From NCBI RefSeq assembly GCF_041903755.1, contig NZ_JBBWVE010000011.1, positions 107,316-171,315 of the forward strand: a stretch of 64,000 bases of DNA, given 5' to 3'. The DNA is from Thiocapsa roseilacustris (GTDB lineage: Bacteria > Pseudomonadota > Gammaproteobacteria > Chromatiales > Chromatiaceae). The translations under genes were made by a program, and so were the position numbers. Below are positions 8,557-16,791 of the stretch, piece by piece. The notes beneath the pieces are model-generated. The model did no database searches. It saw only the letters and a program-made list of their open reading frames with translations, and was not told the DNA's origin. The stretch's first letter is position 1; each line of letters opens with the position of its first letter.

Positions 8557-9738
8557 ATGGCAACCAACCCTCTCTTAGGTGCCGGATACCTGCTCGAAGG
8601 CATCCGGCTGATCGCCCGGCCCGGGTTGCGGCGATTCGTCGTGATCCCGCTGGCGGTGAATATCCTGATCTTCTCGGCGGCCATCGCACAGGGTGTGCGG
8701 ATGTTCGAGCAACTCCTCGCCGCCCTCGACGTGCGTCTTCCGAGCTGGCTCGGCTGGCTGGATTGGATCCTTTGGCCCTTGTTTGTCCTGGTCCTGCTCG
8801 CCGTGGTCTTCAACCTCTTTGCCTTGGTGGCCAACCTGATAGCGTCGCCTTTCAACAGCCTCTTGGCCGAAAAGGTCGAGCGGATGCTCACCGGACGCCC
8901 GCTCGATCAGGGCAGCACGCTCATGAGCGTCATCGCGGACACCGTGCCGACACTCATCGACGAGATGAAAAAAATCATTTATGCCCTCATCCTCGCAATT
9001 CCTTTTTTGCTTCTGCTGCTCGTCCCCGTCGTCGGACAATTTCTCTGGCTTCTCTACGTTGCCTGGATCCTCGCTGTTCAGTATTCGGATTATCCAATGG
9101 GAAACCACGGGATGAAGTTTCGGGAGATGCGTCGGCGTCTCGGTCGCCACCGCGGGATGAGCCTTGGTTTCGGGGCTTCCGCGGCCATGCTGAGCATGGT
9201 GCCCTTGGTCAATTTCATCCTGATGCCGAGCGCCGTTGCGGGCGCCACCGCCATGTGGGTTCGCGAGCTGAAGGGCGCGAGCCGTTACCAAGGTGCGACC
9301 CAGTCCCGCGTTGCGACACGCTGCGTCCTGCTCGAGATCGACCACCTCTCGGGCCGGATCGGCGGCGAAGTGCTGGCCGGACCATATGCAGGGAGATCCC
9401 TCGATCAGGTGCCGACGGAGGATCTCGTCGAGATGCTCAATGGCTGCTACGCGAGCGACCCCGAGTCGGCCGAGGCGCTTGAGGTTTACCTCGATCGCGA
9501 GCGCGGACGCAAGACCCCGGAGGCACCGCACCGACGACACGCCGAGGCGCCGCGCGCACCGATCGAGCGCATGCCACCGGAGGAGGCCCGCGCCATCCTC
9601 GGGATCGGCCCGGACGCCGATCCGCAGGAGGTTCGCGACGCGCACCGGCGCCTGATCCAGCGACTGCATCCTGACCGGGGCGGCTCGGACTATCTGGCCT
9701 CCAAGATCAATGAGGCGAAACAGGTCCTGTTGGATTAA
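8557..9738 (+). CDS. CysZ/EI24-like membrane protein fused to a C-terminal J domain
   Basis: A 393-residue protein in one uninterrupted frame. Residues 1 to about 235 match the CysZ/EI24 family (MATNPLLGAGYLLEGIRLI at the start, four to five membrane segments, FNLFALVANLIASPFNSLLAEKVE, VVGQFLWLLYVAWILAVQYSDYPMGNH). Residues about 250-320 (VATRCVLLEIDHLSGRIGG) and 340-393 match the membrane-anchored TIM14-like J proteins, with the HPD triad at 371-373. In those J proteins a short membrane anchor normally precedes this part; here CysZ takes its place. CysZ proteins are linked to sulfate uptake, and J domains stimulate Hsp70 ATPase. A GTG at 8548 is an alternative start. The stop codon TAA at 9736 is the first three bases of a TAAACCGC repeat. 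Confidence 0.85.
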   Translation: MATNPLLGAGYLLEGIRLIARPGLRRFVVIPLAVNILIFSAAIAQGVRMFEQLLAALDVRLPSWLGWLDWILWPLFVLVLLAVVFNLFALVANLIASPFNSLLAEKVERMLTGRPLDQGSTLMSVIADTVPTLIDEMKKIIYALILAIPFLLLLLVPVVGQFLWLLYVAWILAVQYSDYPMGNHGMKFREMRRRLGRHRGMSLGFGASAAMLSMVPLVNFILMPSAVAGATAMWVRELKGASRYQGATQSRVATRCVLLEIDHLSGRIGGEVLAGPYAGRSLDQVPTEDLVEMLNGCYASDPESAEALEVYLDRERGRKTPEAPHRRHAEAPRAPIERMPPEEARAILGIGPDADPQEVRDAHRRLIQRLHPDRGGSDYLASKINEAKQVLLD

Positions 9739-9830
9739 ACCGCACCGACTCCAACAGTCGTCAAGTCGGCCGAGGCCGATCCGATCCGACCCGATCAAAA
9801 AACATCGCATACCGCGCTGGGCGCGGTTTA
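9736..9830 (-). repeat. TAAACCGC-bounded repeat, half unit (copy D)
   Basis: A 95-base unit bounded by TAAACCGC and GCGGTTTA inverted ends; its reverse complement matches the first half of the longer copies at 41720, 45654 and 46183 (shared core GCGGTATGCGATGTTTT, then GATCGG and GACTGTTGGAGTCGGTGCGG). It begins exactly at the stop codon of the CysZ-J gene. Confidence 0.85.
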
Positions 9831-9935
9831 AGGCGATTTCCGGGAATGAGCATCCCGGCCGTGCATGCCTCCAATGGTTACCGGGCGACTAAAGTCGCCC
9901 CTACATGTTGGTCGATGCATTCCCGGAAATTACCT
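9831..9935. mobile_element. MITE-like 105-base element with AGGCGATTTCCGGGAATG ends
   Basis: The left end AGGCGATTTCCGGGAATG (9831-9848) and right end CATTCCCGGAAATTACCT (9918-9935) are inverted repeats that match at 16 of 18 positions. Inside is a second palindrome, GGGCGACTAAAGTCGCCC (9883-9900), of a family seen again at 49.7 and 58.6 kb. It contains no reading frame. Related ends occur near 24.1, 31.2, 49.8 and 59.25 kb. A non-autonomous transposable element is the simplest reading, but no matching transposase is present here. Confidence 0.6.
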
Positions 9936-10048
9936 AACCCCATCGTCGAGTGCTTCGGATCGGGTGTTTTGCCGGACCCCGGATCCGGTGTACCAACGAC
10001 CCGAAGCCACGTCAACGGCGTTTCCACTGCTAGAGGCACAGCTCGCCC

Positions 10049-11212
10049 ATGTTCGTCCGAATCCTGCTTGTGTTGATGGTGCTGGCCGCAGTGATCGGCG
10101 CCCTCGCCTACATGAAATATCGCCAGATCCAGTCCGAGAGTGCGATGTTCTCGCAACCCATGCCGGCACCGACGGTGACCGCCGTGACGGTCGAGACGAC
10201 GGCCTGGGAGCCGACCCTGGAGGCGGTCGGCACCCTGCAGGCGATCCAGGGCGTGGAGGTGAACAACGAGGTCGCCGGACAGGTGACGGCGATCGCGTTC
10301 GAATCGGGCGCGATGGTCAAGAAAGGGGACATCCTCGTCAGGCTGGCCGATGAGGTCGATCGCGCCGACCTGGAGGGATTGCAGGCCGCGGAGCGCCTCG
10401 CGCAGATCAAGGTCGACCGCAATCGCTCGCTGCTCAAGGACCGTGCCGTCGCCCAAGGCGACTTCGACGAGATCAGCGCGCAGCTCGATCAGGCCCGCGC
10501 GCAGGTGAAGGCTAAACAGGCGACGATCGAGAAGAAGACGATCCGCGCGCCATTCGACGGACAACTGGGCATCCGTCGGATCGACCTCGGGCAGTTCCTT
10601 GCCGAAGGTTCCTCGATCGTCCCGCTTCAGACCCTGGATCCCGTGTATGTCGACTACGCCCTGCCCGAACGTCACCTGGGGCTTCTGCAGGTCGGGCAAC
10701 AGGTGCAGGTGCGCGTCTCCGCGCACCCGGACCGGATCTTCGACGGGATCATCCAGGTCATCAGCCCGGGAATCGACCAGGGCACGCGCAACGTCCGGGT
10801 CCGTGCGGGCCTGAGCAATCCGGACCTGGCGCTCCGCCCCGGCATGTTTGCACGGGCGGCGACACTCTTGCCGCGCGAGGACGCCGTGCTGACCATCCCG
10901 CGTGAAGCCATCGCCTTCAATACATACGGCGACGCGGTCTTCGTCATCCGGGAGGAGGACGGCAAGACGCTCGTCGAGCGCCGCCAAGTGCGCACCGGCG
11001 CGGTACGCGGAAACGAGATCGCGGTGCTGGATGGACTTGCCGAGGGCGACCGTGTCGTCTTGTCCGGCCAAGTCAAACTCAACAACGCTCAAGAGGTCCG
11101 GATCGTCGATGCAGTGGGCGAGGCGCCCGCGGCCGGGACATCCGAGCTCGAGCCCGCGCCTGAATCCGAGCCGCCCGAATCCGATCGGGATCCCGAGGAC
11201 ACGGCGACATGA
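10049..11212 (+). CDS. RND efflux system periplasmic adaptor (membrane fusion protein)
   Basis: A 387-residue adaptor with an N-terminal signal anchor (about residues 3-22), a lipoyl-like half motif (EVNNEVAGQVTAIAFESGAMVKKGDILVRL), a coiled-coil hairpin (about 115-160), the second lipoyl half (KTIRAPFDGQLGIRRIDLGQFL), a beta-barrel domain and a C-terminal membrane-proximal domain. It connects an inner-membrane RND pump to an outer-membrane channel. Its stop overlaps the start of the pump gene (ATGA), showing translational coupling. No outer-membrane TolC-type gene is in the operon, so a TolC encoded elsewhere is probably used. The last 25 residues are acidic, Pro-rich and probably disordered. 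Confidence 0.92.
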   Translation: MFVRILLVLMVLAAVIGALAYMKYRQIQSESAMFSQPMPAPTVTAVTVETTAWEPTLEAVGTLQAIQGVEVNNEVAGQVTAIAFESGAMVKKGDILVRLADEVDRADLEGLQAAERLAQIKVDRNRSLLKDRAVAQGDFDEISAQLDQARAQVKAKQATIEKKTIRAPFDGQLGIRRIDLGQFLAEGSSIVPLQTLDPVYVDYALPERHLGLLQVGQQVQVRVSAHPDRIFDGIIQVISPGIDQGTRNVRVRAGLSNPDLALRPGMFARAATLLPREDAVLTIPREAIAFNTYGDAVFVIREEDGKTLVERRQVRTGAVRGNEIAVLDGLAEGDRVVLSGQVKLNNAQEVRIVDAVGEAPAAGTSELEPAPESEPPESDRDPEDTAT

Positions 11213-14200
11213 AGTTCACCGACATCTTCGTCCACCGCCCGGTCCTGGCCACCGTCGTCAGCCTCTTGATCTTCATCCTCGGCATTCGCGCCTTCCTCGA
11301 CCTGGAGATCCGTCAGTACCCGGCAACCCAAAACACCGTCGTCACCATCACCACGGCCTACCCGGGCGCCAGCAGCGACCTTGTGCAGGGCTTCATCACC
11401 ACGCCGCTGCAGCAGGCGGTGGCCGAAGCCAACGGGATCGAGTATCTGGTCGGCACCAGCACGGCAGGGGTGTCGGTCATCGAGGCAAACATGCGCCTCA
11501 ACTATAACCCCAACGCGGCCGTCGCCGAGATCCAGGCGAAGGTCGCCAGCCGTTTGAACGTCCTGCCCGAAGCCGCGCAGAACCCGGTGATCGACTCCAC
11601 GACCGGCGACTCGACCGCACTCATGTATCTCGCCTTCTACAGCGAGGAGATGACGCTGCCGCAGATCACGGACTACCTGATCCGGGTCGTGCAGCCTCAG
11701 CTGCAGGCGCTCGAAGGCATCGCCAAGGCCGAGATCTTCGGCGACCAGACCTTTGCGATGCGGATCTGGCTCGACCCCGCACGCATGGCCTCGCTGGGTG
11801 TCAGCGGCGACGAGGTCGCCCGTGTGCTCGCCGAGAACAACTATCTCGCCGGCATCGGGCGGCTGCGCGGGGATCAGGTCCAGATCGATGTGTCGGCCAC
11901 CACCGACGTCAGTCGCGTCGAGGACTTCCAACGCCTGGTCGTGCGCGCCCAAGACGACACCCTGATCCGTCTCGACGACATCGCCGAGGTCGAGATGGGT
12001 GCCAAGACCTATGATTCCGCTACGCTTTACAAGGGCATCCCGGCCATCTTCATCGGCATCGAGCCCGCACCAGGCTCCAATCCGCTCGACGTCGCCGCTC
12101 GGGTGCAAGACCTGATGCCCGAGCTCGAGACCCAGTTCCCGGAAGGGCTGAAGGCGTTCGTGCCCTACGACGCCAGCGAGTTCATCCAGGACTCCATCAC
12201 GGAGGTCTTCAAGACGCTCGCCGAAGCCGTGCTGATCGTGCTGCTCGTCATCTTTCTGTCGCTCGGCTCGGTCCGTGCCGCCCTCGTCCCCTCGGTCGCC
12301 GTTCCGCTCTCGATCGTCGGGGCCGGGTTCCTTATGCTGCTCCTGGGTTTCTCGATCAACCTATTAACATTGCTGGCGATGATTTTGGCCATCGGGATTG
12401 TCGTCGACGACGCCATCATCGTGGTGGAGAACGTGCACCGACACATCGAGATGGGCAAAAGCGGAACCCAGGCGGCCATCGACGGCGCGCGCGAGCTGGC
12501 GATGCCCATCATTGCCATGACCCTGACGCTGGCTGCCGTCTATGCACCCATCGGATTCATGGGCGGGCTGGTCGGCTCCCTCTTCACCGAGTTCGCCTTC
12601 ACACTCGCCGGCGCCGTGGTGGTCTCGGGCGTCGTGGCCCTCACACTCTCGCCGATGCTCGCCGGGCGTGTCCTGCACGCGGGCAGCGAGCAAGGCCGTT
12701 TCGAGCAAGGCGTGGAGCATGCTTTTACCAATCTTGCACAGGGTTATCGGCGCCTACTGCACCGCTGGCTTGAGTATCCGGGCGTCACGCTGTTGGTCGC
12801 CGTCGTTATCTTGGGCGCCATCTACGGAATGTACTCGATGACCAAAAAGGAGCTGGCCCCGACCGAGGACCAGAGCATCCTCTTCTTTATGGGCACCACG
12901 CCCCAGACCGCGACCGTCGATCTCAATCTGCGTTATATCGACGAGATGCTGCCGATCTTCGAATCCTTTCCCGAATACAAGGAGAGCTTCATCATCGCCG
13001 GCATGGGCGGGGACCAGAGCATGACCTTCGGCGGCTTCAAGATGTCACCGCCCTCGGAGCGCGAGCGTGGCCAGATGGAGCTCCAGCCGCAGCTCCAAGG
13101 CATGCTCGGCGAGATCACCGGGATGCAGACCGTCGTCTTCCCGCGGCCAAGTCTGCCGACACCGGGCAACGGGATTCCGGTCGAGTTCGTCGTGTTGTCG
13201 GATCGCCCCGTCGCCGAGCTCGACGGCCTCGCGGATCAACTGCTCGGCAAGGCGATGGCCAGCGGCAACTTCATGTTTCTGAGCAAGGACATCAAGTACG
13301 AGCGACCACGCACCGTCTTGGAGATCGATCGCGACCTCGCCGGTGATTTAGGGATCAGCATGGCCGATCTCGGCCGCAGCCTCTCGGTGATGCTGAATGA
13401 GGACTATGTGAACTGGTTCAGCCTGGAAGGCCGCAGCTATCAGGTGATTCCTCAGGTCGCACAGCGTTTCCGCAACGATATCGGCGAGTTGCAGGATTTC
13501 TATGTGCGCAACGCCGCGGGCGACCTGATCCCGCTTTCGGCGCTGGTCGAGATCCGCAACGAGGTCGAGCCCTCCAAACGCGTCCAGTTCCAGCAGCTCA
13601 ACGCCATCACGCTCTCGGGCGTCATGACGCCCGGCGTGCCCTTGGGTGCCGCCCTTGCCTATCTGGAGCAAGAGGCATCCGCACTCTTCCCGCGCGGCGT
13701 GCGCTGGGACTACAAGGGCGAGTCGCGCCAGTTCAAGACCGAGGGCGCCGCACTCGAGGTCACCTTCTTCCTCTCGCTCCTGATCATCTATCTGGTGCTG
13801 GCCGCCCAGTTCGAGAGCTGGCGCGACCCCTTTATCATCCTTATGTCGGTGCCGCTCACCATCGCCGGCGCCCTCGCTTTCCTCTTTCTCGGCTTCGCGA
13901 GCGTCAACATCTATACCCAGGTCGGGCTCATCACACTCATCGGTCTGATCGCCAAGAACGGCATCCTGATCGTGGAGTTCTCCAACCAGTTGCGCATGCG
14001 CGAGGGTCTTTCCAAACGCGACGCGGTCGAGCAGGCCTCGGCGATCCGGCTGCGCCCGATCCTAATGACCACGGTCGCCATGCTGGTCGCCATGATCCCG
14101 CTCCTCACCGCGACCGGTCCCGGAGCGGTCAGCCGCTTCGACATCGGGTTGGTGATCGTCACGGGGCTGGGCATCGGCACGCTCTTCACACTCTTCGTGG

Positions 14201-14292
14201 TGCCGGCCTTCTATATGCTGCTCTCGCCGGATCGGCATCGGACCCTCGGCGTCGTCCGTCCCGAGATCGATGCGGCCGAGTCCCGGTCGTAG
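11209..14292 (+). CDS. RND multidrug efflux pump, HAE1 (AcrB/MexF) type
   Basis: A 1027-residue inner-membrane pump, normal length for the HAE1 family, with twelve membrane helices and two large periplasmic loops. It opens with MKFTDIFVHRPVLATVVSLLI. Helix 4 has adjacent aspartates D400-D401 in GIVVDDAIIVVENV, the proton-relay pair of this family, followed by the HRHIEMGKS loop. Helix 10-11 signatures include GLIAKNGILIVEFSNQLR and IRLRPILMTT. It exports hydrophobic compounds by proton antiport together with the upstream adaptor. The substrate cannot be told from sequence, and no local regulator (TetR or MarR) is adjacent. Confidence 0.92.
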   Translation: MKFTDIFVHRPVLATVVSLLIFILGIRAFLDLEIRQYPATQNTVVTITTAYPGASSDLVQGFITTPLQQAVAEANGIEYLVGTSTAGVSVIEANMRLNYNPNAAVAEIQAKVASRLNVLPEAAQNPVIDSTTGDSTALMYLAFYSEEMTLPQITDYLIRVVQPQLQALEGIAKAEIFGDQTFAMRIWLDPARMASLGVSGDEVARVLAENNYLAGIGRLRGDQVQIDVSATTDVSRVEDFQRLVVRAQDDTLIRLDDIAEVEMGAKTYDSATLYKGIPAIFIGIEPAPGSNPLDVAARVQDLMPELETQFPEGLKAFVPYDASEFIQDSITEVFKTLAEAVLIVLLVIFLSLGSVRAALVPSVAVPLSIVGAGFLMLLLGFSINLLTLLAMILAIGIVVDDAIIVVENVHRHIEMGKSGTQAAIDGARELAMPIIAMTLTLAAVYAPIGFMGGLVGSLFTEFAFTLAGAVVVSGVVALTLSPMLAGRVLHAGSEQGRFEQGVEHAFTNLAQGYRRLLHRWLEYPGVTLLVAVVILGAIYGMYSMTKKELAPTEDQSILFFMGTTPQTATVDLNLRYIDEMLPIFESFPEYKESFIIAGMGGDQSMTFGGFKMSPPSERERGQMELQPQLQGMLGEITGMQTVVFPRPSLPTPGNGIPVEFVVLSDRPVAELDGLADQLLGKAMASGNFMFLSKDIKYERPRTVLEIDRDLAGDLGISMADLGRSLSVMLNEDYVNWFSLEGRSYQVIPQVAQRFRNDIGELQDFYVRNAAGDLIPLSALVEIRNEVEPSKRVQFQQLNAITLSGVMTPGVPLGAALAYLEQEASALFPRGVRWDYKGESRQFKTEGAALEVTFFLSLLIIYLVLAAQFESWRDPFIILMSVPLTIAGALAFLFLGFASVNIYTQVGLITLIGLIAKNGILIVEFSNQLRMREGLSKRDAVEQASAIRLRPILMTTVAMLVAMIPLLTATGPGAVSRFDIGLVIVTGLGIGTLFTLFVVPAFYMLLSPDRHRTLGVVRPEIDAAESRS

Positions 14293-14766
14293 AGACTCCC
14301 TTCAGCCGGACATCATGCGCTTCGACGCCGTCGATCACCTCGCCCAAGCGCGCGCGCCCTTGGGATGACCATCGGCGCGGATAACGACCGCAGCGGCAAT
14401 CTCCGGTTTCGGCTCGACAACCACCAGCGATGCACCGAGCAAGGGACCCGCGACCGTTTTGCGCACTGGTTTCAGGCGATGCTCGCCGCCGGCCGAGCAG
14501 TTGCCATTCGGGTATTTCAGCGATGCCAGGGCAGTAGAGACGGCCGCGCTCCCGTCATGGCGAGGATCACCTCCCGCGCCTCCCGCGCTGTCGCCCACCA
14601 ACGCCCGGGCGGTGGCCCATTCGACTCCCTGCAATTTCGCATAGACGGCCACGATGGCGACCTGTCGGTGCGCGGCGTTGACACCCGCTTGGGTTTTGCA
14701 CACGATCTGCCGCATCGGCTTTACAAAGACTGATCCGGATAGGGAATACCGAAACGAGGGAGAACG
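14293..14766. other. Intergenic region with an uncertain minus-strand frame
   Basis: About 470 bases between the RND pump and the FIST gene. The minus strand is open from ATG 14715 to 14335 (126 residues, starting MRQIVCKTQAGVNAAHRQ) with a more protein-like composition than most shadow frames, but its ribosome binding site is poor and I do not recognise it. Treat it as a possible, unproven hypothetical gene. No repeat family member was noted here. Confidence 0.25.
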
Positions 14767-16353
14767 ATGTTTAAGATGTCCTGTGCCCACAGTCTCGATA
14801 CCGACATGTCCGTCGCCGCCGCATCGCTCGCCGACCAAGCATTGGCCGACCTAGACGGGCACTCCCCGCAGGCCGGACTCGTCTTCTCCACCTTCGGTCT
14901 CGATCATGCCGAGCTGCTCGCCGGACTCGCGGATCGCTTGCCGGGTTGTTCGCTCCTGGGAGGAAGCTCTTACGGCGAGACTTCGCGCGATGCGGGATAT
15001 CGACTGGGTTCGTCCCTCTTGATCCTGTTCGCCAGCGACACCGTAGCGATCCGGTCCGGCGTCGTGCGTGATCTCACGGCCGAGGATGAGGCGGCCAACT
15101 TCCTGATTGCCGCTCGAGAACTGGAAGCGGTGCGCAATACCCCCGATCCACCCTGCCTATGCCTTCTGTTTCCCGACGGAATGAGCCTGGACGGCGATGC
15201 CGTCGTCCGGGTGTTCGGGAGCCTGCTTCCACGGACCAGCCTCTTCGGCGGCGCGACCGCCGAGAACTTTCGCCTGAATGGCACCTGCCAGTTCTTCGAA
15301 CGCGAGATCTTGCAGCGCTCGGTCCCCTACATCCTCTTCTCCGGCCCGCTTCGCTACAGTTGGGCTGTCACCGAAGGCTTGTCCGCGGGTTGGCGCCCGG
15401 TCAGTGCGCGCCTGGACGCCACCTGCGACGGCAACCGCATCAAGACGATCGAGCGCGAGACCGCGTTCGGGTATCTGTCCTCCCGCTATCCACTGGATCA
15501 CGGCTATTGGTCGCTCATCCATCCGGTCGCGGTCTATCCGGACCCTCAGAGCGAGCAGCACAGCCTACGGGACGTGATTCGTTACGACGACAAATGCGGT
15601 TCACTCGAATCACTCCAGGGCTTGCCCTCGACCTGTCAGATTCAATTCACACAACCTGATCCGGACGCCATCCTGCTCGCCGCGCGTCGAAATCTTCAAC
15701 AAGCGCTGACGCGATACCCCGATCTCGCTTCGCCGGCCGGTGCGCTTTGGTTTTCTTCCGCAAGTCGCGCTCTCGTCTTGAAACAACATCCGGAAAGCGA
15801 GTATCGCAAAGCGACCGAACTGCTCACTCCGAGCCTTGCGATCGCAGGTTTTTATACGTATGGCGAGATCGCACCCGCGGGACCCTGTTGCGAGCCTGCT
15901 TATCACAACTGTAGTCTGATGATCCTCTTGCTCGGCGAAGAACCACGGCCGTCTAAGGGCGTGTTCGCGTCTCAAGAAGCCATTTCGGAGGCGAACCTGC
16001 TGCAGGAGAACAAGCGCCTCACCGAAACCCTCAAGGCGACCGATGCGCGCTTGGAGCGCACCCTCGCCGCCCTGGATGACTGTCACGTCTTGGAGCGTCT
16101 CGACACCCATTGTCGAACCGAGCAAAGCCTATTCTACAGGGCGCGGGCGTTGGATCTGCTGTGTCAGTTGTTGGACACCCGCTTCGAGGACGTCCGACGC
16201 CTCGCATTCAAGGGGAGTCGACCGCGTCTCAACAGAAGCGGGCTGGCACGGCTGATCGACGCGCAGCATCGACGCCGTTACGAGGAGCCGTTTCCGTTGT
16301 CGATTGCGCATCTAGCCCGACTCTTGAGTCCCGTCGAGAACACCGGAGACTGA
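14767..16353 (+). CDS. FIST-domain sensory protein with coiled coil and unidentified C-terminal domain
   Basis: A 528-residue cytoplasmic protein. Residues about 30-230 match the FIST N domain (GCSLLGGSSYGETSRD, FPDGMSLDGDAVVRVFG, TSLFGGATAENFRLNGTCQFF) and about 240-395 the FIST C domain, ending in the typical GFYTYGEIAP near residue 365. FIST domains are proposed small-ligand (amino acid-like) sensors of signalling proteins. A coiled coil (about 405-445) follows, then roughly 80 residues that are not a kinase, GGDEF or MCP domain I can recognise. It has a GAGGGAGAAC ribosome binding site. A second FIST gene, paired with a hybrid kinase, is at 26556. The partner of this one is not evident. 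Confidence 0.82.
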   Translation: MFKMSCAHSLDTDMSVAAASLADQALADLDGHSPQAGLVFSTFGLDHAELLAGLADRLPGCSLLGGSSYGETSRDAGYRLGSSLLILFASDTVAIRSGVVRDLTAEDEAANFLIAARELEAVRNTPDPPCLCLLFPDGMSLDGDAVVRVFGSLLPRTSLFGGATAENFRLNGTCQFFEREILQRSVPYILFSGPLRYSWAVTEGLSAGWRPVSARLDATCDGNRIKTIERETAFGYLSSRYPLDHGYWSLIHPVAVYPDPQSEQHSLRDVIRYDDKCGSLESLQGLPSTCQIQFTQPDPDAILLAARRNLQQALTRYPDLASPAGALWFSSASRALVLKQHPESEYRKATELLTPSLAIAGFYTYGEIAPAGPCCEPAYHNCSLMILLLGEEPRPSKGVFASQEAISEANLLQENKRLTETLKATDARLERTLAALDDCHVLERLDTHCRTEQSLFYRARALDLLCQLLDTRFEDVRRLAFKGSRPRLNRSGLARLIDAQHRRRYEEPFPLSIAHLARLLSPVENTGD

Positions 16354-16791
16354 GCAAGCCGGCAAAGGTCGGTTGGGACGAGCAGTACTTGGAGAAGCCC
16401 CTGTTTAAGCGGCCACAAACCGCAGGCCAGAAGATTCCATCGATTCATCCGAATATTAGTCGCGGTTGATGCGATTGCCCTGCCCGAAAACACTCGCGGC
16501 CAGGAGACTCATTCGCGATATCCCATGATAAAAAAACCTTAATAAAAAAGAAAATTCATGGATTTGCGCCATGGTTATTGGCGAACCCTTGGCTGGAATT
16601 TTTTTTGCGATGAAAAAGTCGGCGCGAACCCCGAGAGCTTAGACTGAAGCCGGTCGTGCCCTAACCCACAGGATGGAGTAGACATTTGATTTTTTCATCA
16701 AAGTCTTACGTCAGATCCATCCTGCGAATCAGGGCACTATCGACTGAAGCATCCATGCACCGCCATCATTAAATTCTACCGAGGATCGAGT
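16354..16791. other. AT-rich leader region upstream of the serine protease gene
   Basis: About 440 bases, markedly richer in A and T than the surroundings from 16500 onward. It contains the interrupted palindrome listed separately at 16656-16737. No reading frame of interest. It probably carries the promoter and untranslated leader of the protease gene at 16792. Confidence 0.5.
16656..16737. promoter_or_regulatory. Nested interrupted palindrome in the protease leader
   Basis: Three nested inverted repeats share one centre: GTGCCCT (16656-16662) with AGGGCAC (16731-16737), AGGATGGA (16670-16677) with TCCATCCT (16716-16723), and TTTGAT/ATCAAA in the middle (about 16685-16702). All arms pair perfectly, separated by unpaired internal loops. 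It ends about 55 bases before the protease start codon. It could be a structured 5' leader, a protein-binding site or the remnant of an inserted element. Confidence 0.6.

Noticed and set aside
8286..9482. 398-residue plus-strand frame overlapping the CysZ-J gene
   Set aside because: Arg/Pro-rich frame shadow; the CysZ-J frame shows clear family matches over the same bases.
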